From Deltaproteobacteria bacterium (GTDB taxonomy: Bacteria; Desulfobacterota; GWC2-55-46; DRQE01): a DNA stretch of 17,356 bases. The notes below the pieces were generated by a model. It had not been told where the DNA came from. It made no database searches and saw only the letters and a list, made by a program, of their open reading frames with translations. The stretch lies in NCBI GenBank assembly GCA_016219165.1, contig JACRCB010000111.1, forward strand, positions 1-17,356. Direction: 5' to 3'. The position numbers and the translations under genes were made by a program. Shown piece after piece: positions 13,225 through 17,356 of the stretch (positions within the stretch are counted from its first letter, which is position 1; each line of letters begins with the position of its first letter).

Positions 13225-13345
13225 TTGCAACCGTGCGGGATACTTGTGGATAAGATAGGGGTGGAGGCAACATTTCTCTGCGGGAGCACGCTTGCGCTCC
13301 TTGCGGCGGTTATATTTGCGCTTCCCGTAAAAGAACGGAGAAGAT
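13225..13345 (+). pseudogene. orphan C-terminal remnant of an MFS transporter
   Basis: Plus-strand frame reads CGILVDKIGVEATFLCGSTL and on through a hydrophobic LALLAAVIFALP then VKERRR, the pattern of the last loop and final transmembrane helix of major facilitator transporters (G-x-L-x-D-x-x-G-V motif). No start or upstream MFS sequence precedes it: MITE-like element 1 ends only 5 bp before. It is opposite in direction to all other genes and is non-functional. Confidence 0.55.
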
Positions 13346-13368
13346 TACACCCCGAAAACGGCGGGAAA

Positions 13369-13402
13369 GGAGTCCTTACGAAAAGAAGGGAGGAAAGACA
13401 AA
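13369..13402 (+). repeat. diverged second copy of the element-1 interior
   Basis: GGAGTCCTTACGAAAAGAAGG and the next 13 bases match 13127-13161 with a few substitutions and one indel (first 21 bases match at 19). The hairpin of the first copy is partly lost here. It lies just after the MFS remnant. Confidence 0.5.
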
Positions 13403-13434
13403 ACTCCAAGACCATCCGGTTAAGCCCGGACATT

Positions 13435-14280
13435 TCATCTGCGGGAAGGAACGAGAGTTCCCCTTACATCCCCGAAAAACACTATATCCCTTGCAACGGC
13501 CTTCATGGGAACGAGTCTTTTATCGAATAAAACCTCTATCTCCCCGGACGAGGAGTCGAAGAGTTCCTTTGCCAGTTTTACATCCGCCAGGTAGCCCTCT
13601 TTATCACCCGCCCTCTTTTTACGCTCCTCCCCGGTTACAATACTCAGCCCTATATCCACTTCCTTTTCCTTATCCCCCGGGAAGGTTCTGATGGTGTATC
13701 GCCTGCCCTCTTCTATGGGGCCGTATGCGCCGTAGCGGAAGTTGTAGAACGCGGTCAGCGGGTCGTCGTAGGTTATTCCGGGCTTAACCGGGAATTCGAG
13801 CGTTTTCGAGAGTTTTTCGTTTTTCCACCTCCGCCACTTTACAACCCCTCTTTTATAATCTATCTCCGTTAAAATCTTTCTTTTCTTTGAACCGACTATG
13901 ACATCCTCCTCGAAACTCAGGGTTCTGAAACGCCTGCCCCCTTCCACCTCCTCTATCTTTGCGGTGTACGTATCCTCGCGGTGTTTCAGCCAGTCGGACA
14001 ACCCCGTCGTATATGCGCTGAGGGTCGCAACGTAGAGGGGGCCGTTCCTTTCGAGTCTTACCTTGCCCACGGCAACACCCTCGAAGAGCCAAAAACCTAT
14101 ATTGTAAGTCAGCTCCTCTCCGGCAAAGGCGTTGCCTATGGCCGGGTTTGCCCCGTTATTTCCCCTTCCTTCCCCGGCAAAACTGTGCCCGGGGCCGTAT
14201 AATGACAGGAGGAATATGGCCGTAATCAAGGCGGCCGCAATATGCCGTGCGCGCCCCCTTCGACGCCCCTTATCTTTCAT
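13435..14280 (-). CDS. DUF3108 family periplasmic protein
   Basis: A 281-aa protein from ATG 14280 with GGGGGAG 4-5 nt upstream. Residues 1-35 are an N-terminal signal (Lys/Arg-rich start, then IAAALITAIFLLSLYG, cleavage near SFAGE). The mature part opens with AFAGEELTYNIGFWLFEGVA and contains the family-like VGKVRLERNG, TTGLSDWLKHREDTY, GITYDDPLTAFYNFRYG and IEVLFDKRLVPMKAVARDI segments, matching the beta-barrel-like DUF3108 pattern of envelope proteins with unknown role. Intact, chromosomal in character, with the same direction as the c-di-GMP gene but separated by MITE-like element 2. Confidence 0.8.
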   Translation of the reverse strand: MKDKGRRRGRARHIAAALITAIFLLSLYGPGHSFAGEGRGNNGANPAIGNAFAGEELTYNIGFWLFEGVAVGKVRLERNGPLYVATLSAYTTGLSDWLKHREDTYTAKIEEVEGGRRFRTLSFEEDVIVGSKKRKILTEIDYKRGVVKWRRWKNEKLSKTLEFPVKPGITYDDPLTAFYNFRYGAYGPIEEGRRYTIRTFPGDKEKEVDIGLSIVTGEERKKRAGDKEGYLADVKLAKELFDSSSGEIEVLFDKRLVPMKAVARDIVFFGDVRGTLVPSRR

Positions 14281-14306
14281 GGCTCCCCCGATGGATTTTA
14301 GTAATT

Positions 14307-14480
14307 GGAACCTCTGAAAAAGTATCTTGAGAGAAACTTTTTATAAAAAGTTTCTCTCAAACTCTCTTCAAAAATTTTCAGTTCTGGTGGGCACAGCCCA
14401 CTCTAAAAGTCTTTGAACGGGGTTTGGGGGAAACCTTTCTACAGAAAGTGTCCCCCAAAAATGCTTTTTTCAGAGATTCC
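14307..14480. mobile_element. 174-bp MITE-like element (element 2)
   Basis: 15-bp terminal inverted repeats (GGAACCTCTGAAAAA versus GGAATCTCTGAAAAA, 14 of 15) flanked by TAATT on both sides (14302-14306, 14481-14485). It contains three hairpins: 14327-14360, GTGGGC-ACA-GCCCAC (14387-14401) and an imperfect one at 14423-14459. Removing the element and one TAATT rejoins the c-di-GMP gene to TAC TAA, a clean ancestral stop, which strongly supports insertion. No coding capacity. Its termini resemble IS-type ends, so it was probably moved in trans. Confidence 0.8.
14327..14360. terminator. strong stem-loop, possible bidirectional terminator within element 2
   Basis: A 16-bp perfect stem TTGAGAGAAACTTTTT with complement at 14345-14360 and a 2-nt centre. 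On either strand the inner half is A/T-rich, so termination efficiency is uncertain. It may end the c-di-GMP gene transcript. Confidence 0.5.
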
Positions 14481-17356
14481 TAATTGTAAGTCGTCGGCGG
14501 TTCGGGCTTTCCTATGAGATACCCCTGTCCGTAATCAACGCCGAATATTTTGATAAGTTCGAGAGATTCTTTATTCTCCACGAATTCGGCGACGGTCTTT
14601 ATCCCCAACCCTCTGGCGACCTCGGCCATGGCCTTTACAAAGAGCTGGTCGTGCGCGTTTTCACCGAGTTTACGGATGAAAAACCCGTCTATCTTTATGT
14701 AGTCCACGTTAAGTTCCCTCAGGTAAAGGAACGACGTGAAACCGACCCCGAAATCGTCGAGCGAGATAAGACATCCAAACGACTTCAACCCCTCTATGAA
14801 CCTTTTTGCCCTTCCGATGTCGCTTACGGCCGCGGTCTCCGTTATCTCGAATATCATGCTGCCCGGGGTCGCGCCGGTCTCGAGCAACTTATCTCCTATG
14901 AAAGCCAATAACTCAGGGTCCCCAATGCTCTTTCCCGAAAGGTTTACGCAGAAACTCATGGGCCTTCCCCTGCGCGCCGATTCGGCCTGAAGCCTCATCG
15001 CCTTCTCCGTAATCACCCTGTCTATCATATCAACTATCCCGAATCTTTCGGCCGTCTCGATAAATGCCGCGGGTGTAAAGATGCTCCCGTCCTCACCCCT
15101 TATCCGCGCAAGCACCTCATAGTGACGCACCGTATTTTCCCTCAGGGCGAGTATGGGCTGCACCCACGCCTCGAAGCGGTCGTCTTCGAGCGCTTTCATT
15201 ATCTTCCCCTTCCACTCATGCCTTAGATGCATATCCTCCAGGACCCTTTCCTCTTTGCTGTAAATATGGCACCGGTTCCGTCCCTGTTCCTTGGCGCTGA
15301 ACATGGCGGCGTCCGCCTTTGTCATGAGTTCTTTCGTCGTGGTCCCGTGGCCGGGGAAGAACGCTATCCCTATGCTGACCGTTATTTCGGCGGCGATCTC
15401 CATGAAACGGAAGTTCTTGACGACCATCCTTAGATGCTCCGCGGCCTCCGCGCCTTTTTCCCCGCCTACAAACGGAAGGAATACCGCGAACTCATCCCCG
15501 GAGAGCCTCCCGATGATACCATGCCCTACGCTCTCCTTCAGGACCGGGTCGTCCGTCTGCTTAAGGAAGATATCAATCAATCTCGCGGTCTGGCGGATGG
15601 CCTCGTCCCCGAAACCGTGGCCATAGATATCGTTTAATGTCTGGAACCGGTCGATATCAATCAGCAGAAGCGTTGCGGGCTGTTTCCCCGCCTGCATGCG
15701 GGTTATCTGTGCGTCCATCATTTCAATAAAGCGCGCGCGGTTTAACAAGCCGGTCAGCGTGTCAATGGAGACGAGGCGCCGCATCTTCTCCTCCGCCGCC
15801 ATCCTCTCCGTGATATCCTCCTGCATTGCGAGGAAACCGGTGATTGCGCCCGTCTCGTCTCTGACAGGCAATATCACCTCGTTTGCCCAGTATGATTCCC
15901 CGGTTTTCTTCTTGTTTTTAAATACCCCCCTCCATGTGTTCCCGGCCTTGATGGTCTTCCATAACTCCTCGTAAACGGGCTTCGGGGTCTCCCCGGACGA
16001 TAAGAGCCGCGGGTTCTTCCCGAGCGCCTCCTCTTTTGAATATCCCGTGATATTCGTAAACGCGGGATTTACGTACTCGATGACGCCGCCGGAGTCGGTG
16101 ATGAACATGATATTGGTGGACTGGTCTATCGCCGACGAGAGTTTTCTTAATTCCGCTTCCATCTTCCTATGCTCGGTAACGTCCTGGAATGTCCCCACCA
16201 CCCTTACCGGCGTTGTGCACCCGTTAAAGGCAACTCCTGCCATCCCGTGGATAAAACGGTCGCTTTCGCCGGGGGAGATAGCCCGGAAGTAGCAGTCGCA
16301 GCGTATGTTCTCGCGAAGGGCTTCTTCCAGCCTCCCTTTTATGCGTTCCCTGTCGTCCGGATGGACGGAGTTTAAGAAGGTCTCGATTGTCGGCTCGACC
16401 TCGTGAGGCTTGAAGCCGAAGATTCTGTAGACCTCGTCTGTCCAGTACATCTCTTTTGTAACCGAGTGCCATTCCCAGCTCCCGATTTTCGCTATCCTCT
16501 GTGCCTCCGTCAATCTTTTTCCGCTTTTTTCGAGGGCCGAGGTCTTCTCCATGATTTCCTTCGCCATCCTGTTGAACGATTCGGTAAGAGACCCCACCTC
16601 GTCGCCCGACGTAACCGGGACCGCAACGCCGTAATTGCCCATTGCAATCTCGTCCGCGGCCTTCGTAAGGGTGAGGATATTACGTACGACATGTCTGTAA
16701 AGAAAAATAAATAATAACCCCATCAATACAACGAGCACAACGCCGCTTATGATGGCGGCGGCTTTTATATGGCTTATCGGCGCAAGCACCTCGTCCTTGC
16801 CGACTTCGACGAGAAGCGTCCATCCAAGGGACGGCAGGCACATGGACGCCCCGGCGACCTCGACCCCCCTGTAACCCGTGTAGAAACCCTCGTTCTCCGT
16901 ACCTTCGCTCAGACACATATTGACCGGCGGGGTGTCTACAACCTGGTTTAAGACCGCATCCCTGTTGAAGATGGATTCGGTAATCATGAACTTATCTTTG
17001 TTGACGAGGTAGACCTCCATGGTCTTATGCCTGCCCCTGCCCCATGAGACCGCCCCGAGTTCCCCGCTGAACTTCCCGCTCAGGACGCTGTTAAGTTCCA
17101 GAAGTTCCATGAAATTTATGATAACGCCGATGGGCCTTCTCCTGTCCCTGCTCATTATGGGGGCAGAGACCGCCAATTCGGCCTTGCCCAGATGGCCAGC
17201 CTGGATGTCGGTAATCGTTGCCCCGGCCTTCCCTTTTATAAAAAACTCCTCGGCCGCAACACTCTCGCCAATATCCACGGAAGGTCCCTCCCTGTCCGTT
17301 GCGGCAACGACAACGCCGTCCGGAGCCGCCACCTCTATATGGTGTACGGCCTTATC
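14480..17356 (-). CDS. Cache-HAMP-PAS-PAS-GGDEF-EAL c-di-GMP protein, 5' end beyond window
   Basis: The frame is open to the window edge; residue numbers count from an internal GTG at 17332, which is not the real start. Order: end of an extracellular Cache-like sensor (1-185), transmembrane helix (about 188-213), HAMP (214-266), PAS (285-385), PAS (398-508), GGDEF (515-695), EAL (705-947). The cyclase domain has DIDRF (Asp559, Asp561) and SGDEF (611-615), a variant of GGDEF, with no RxxD inhibitory site. The phosphodiesterase keeps Glu739 and Arg743 (EVLAR), Asn797, Glu829, Asp859-Asp860, Lys880, Glu916 and Gln936, so it is probably active. Likely an inner-membrane enzyme linking an external signal to c-di-GMP turnover; net direction is uncertain. 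The stop codon TAG uses one base of MITE-like element 2. Confidence 0.92.
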   Translation of the reverse strand, partial: DKAVHHIEVAAPDGVVVAATDREGPSVDIGESVAAEEFFIKGKAGATITDIQAGHLGKAELAVSAPIMSRDRRRPIGVIINFMELLELNSVLSGKFSGELGAVSWGRGRHKTMEVYLVNKDKFMITESIFNRDAVLNQVVDTPPVNMCLSEGTENEGFYTGYRGVEVAGASMCLPSLGWTLLVEVGKDEVLAPISHIKAAAIISGVVLVVLMGLLFIFLYRHVVRNILTLTKAADEIAMGNYGVAVPVTSGDEVGSLTESFNRMAKEIMEKTSALEKSGKRLTEAQRIAKIGSWEWHSVTKEMYWTDEVYRIFGFKPHEVEPTIETFLNSVHPDDRERIKGRLEEALRENIRCDCYFRAISPGESDRFIHGMAGVAFNGCTTPVRVVGTFQDVTEHRKMEAELRKLSSAIDQSTNIMFITDSGGVIEYVNPAFTNITGYSKEEALGKNPRLLSSGETPKPVYEELWKTIKAGNTWRGVFKNKKKTGESYWANEVILPVRDETGAITGFLAMQEDITERMAAEEKMRRLVSIDTLTGLLNRARFIEMMDAQITRMQAGKQPATLLLIDIDRFQTLNDIYGHGFGDEAIRQTARLIDIFLKQTDDPVLKESVGHGIIGRLSGDEFAVFLPFVGGEKGAEAAEHLRMVVKNFRFMEIAAEITVSIGIAFFPGHGTTTKELMTKADAAMFSAKEQGRNRCHIYSKEERVLEDMHLRHEWKGKIMKALEDDRFEAWVQPILALRENTVRHYEVLARIRGEDGSIFTPAAFIETAERFGIVDMIDRVITEKAMRLQAESARRGRPMSFCVNLSGKSIGDPELLAFIGDKLLETGATPGSMIFEITETAAVSDIGRAKRFIEGLKSFGCLISLDDFGVGFTSFLYLRELNVDYIKIDGFFIRKLGENAHDQLFVKAMAEVARGLGIKTVAEFVENKESLELIKIFGVDYGQGYLIGKPEPPTTYN

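Overview
This window looks like a bacterial chromosome segment carrying the structural half of a siphovirus-type prophage. Nearly every gene reads on the minus strand. The host is probably Gram-negative: there are two lipobox lipoproteins, a periplasmic DUF3108-type protein and a large membrane c-di-GMP enzyme. The dispersed palindromic repeats resemble those of Desulfobacterota/Nitrospirota-like genomes, but the taxon is a guess.

Reading leftwards (5' to 3' on the minus strand), the right end (17356-13435) is chromosomal: a Cache-HAMP-PAS-PAS-GGDEF-EAL protein cut by the window edge, a 174-bp MITE-like element that supplies that gene's stop codon, and a DUF3108 protein. At 12700-13435 there is a repeat-rich junction with no intact gene. 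It holds a second, 120-bp MITE-like element, several palindromes, an orphan MFS transporter C-terminal remnant on the plus strand, and a perfect-consensus sigma-70 promoter (minus strand) whose -35 box sits inside a 15-bp palindrome.

From that promoter run a small sigma-region-4-like protein and one or two tiny genes, ending at a strong terminator (12054-12090). The packaging and morphogenesis operon follows: a 61-aa Cys protein, TerS, TerL, portal, a 103-aa protein, scaffold, major capsid, two small head proteins (one of 48 aa hidden between ATGA overlaps), a 295-aa Ig-like/connector protein, tail terminator, tail tube, and a tail-assembly chaperone with a canonical -1 slippery heptamer that opens a further 134 codons.

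The tail module then stops. Where a tape-measure gene is expected, the left end (1-2617) carries a lipoprotein broken by an in-frame stop, a possible 48-aa ORF, a beta-propeller lipoprotein, and an M23 (LytM) peptidase without signal peptide that runs off the window. The M23 ORF has no stop in the window. It lies 12 bp behind the propeller lipoprotein, an order that suggests a wall-lytic effector or lysin with a periplasmic partner. No integrase, repressor, replication gene, tape measure, fibre or holin is visible, so this is a prophage remnant, a domesticated packaging cassette, or a prophage whose other parts lie outside the window.
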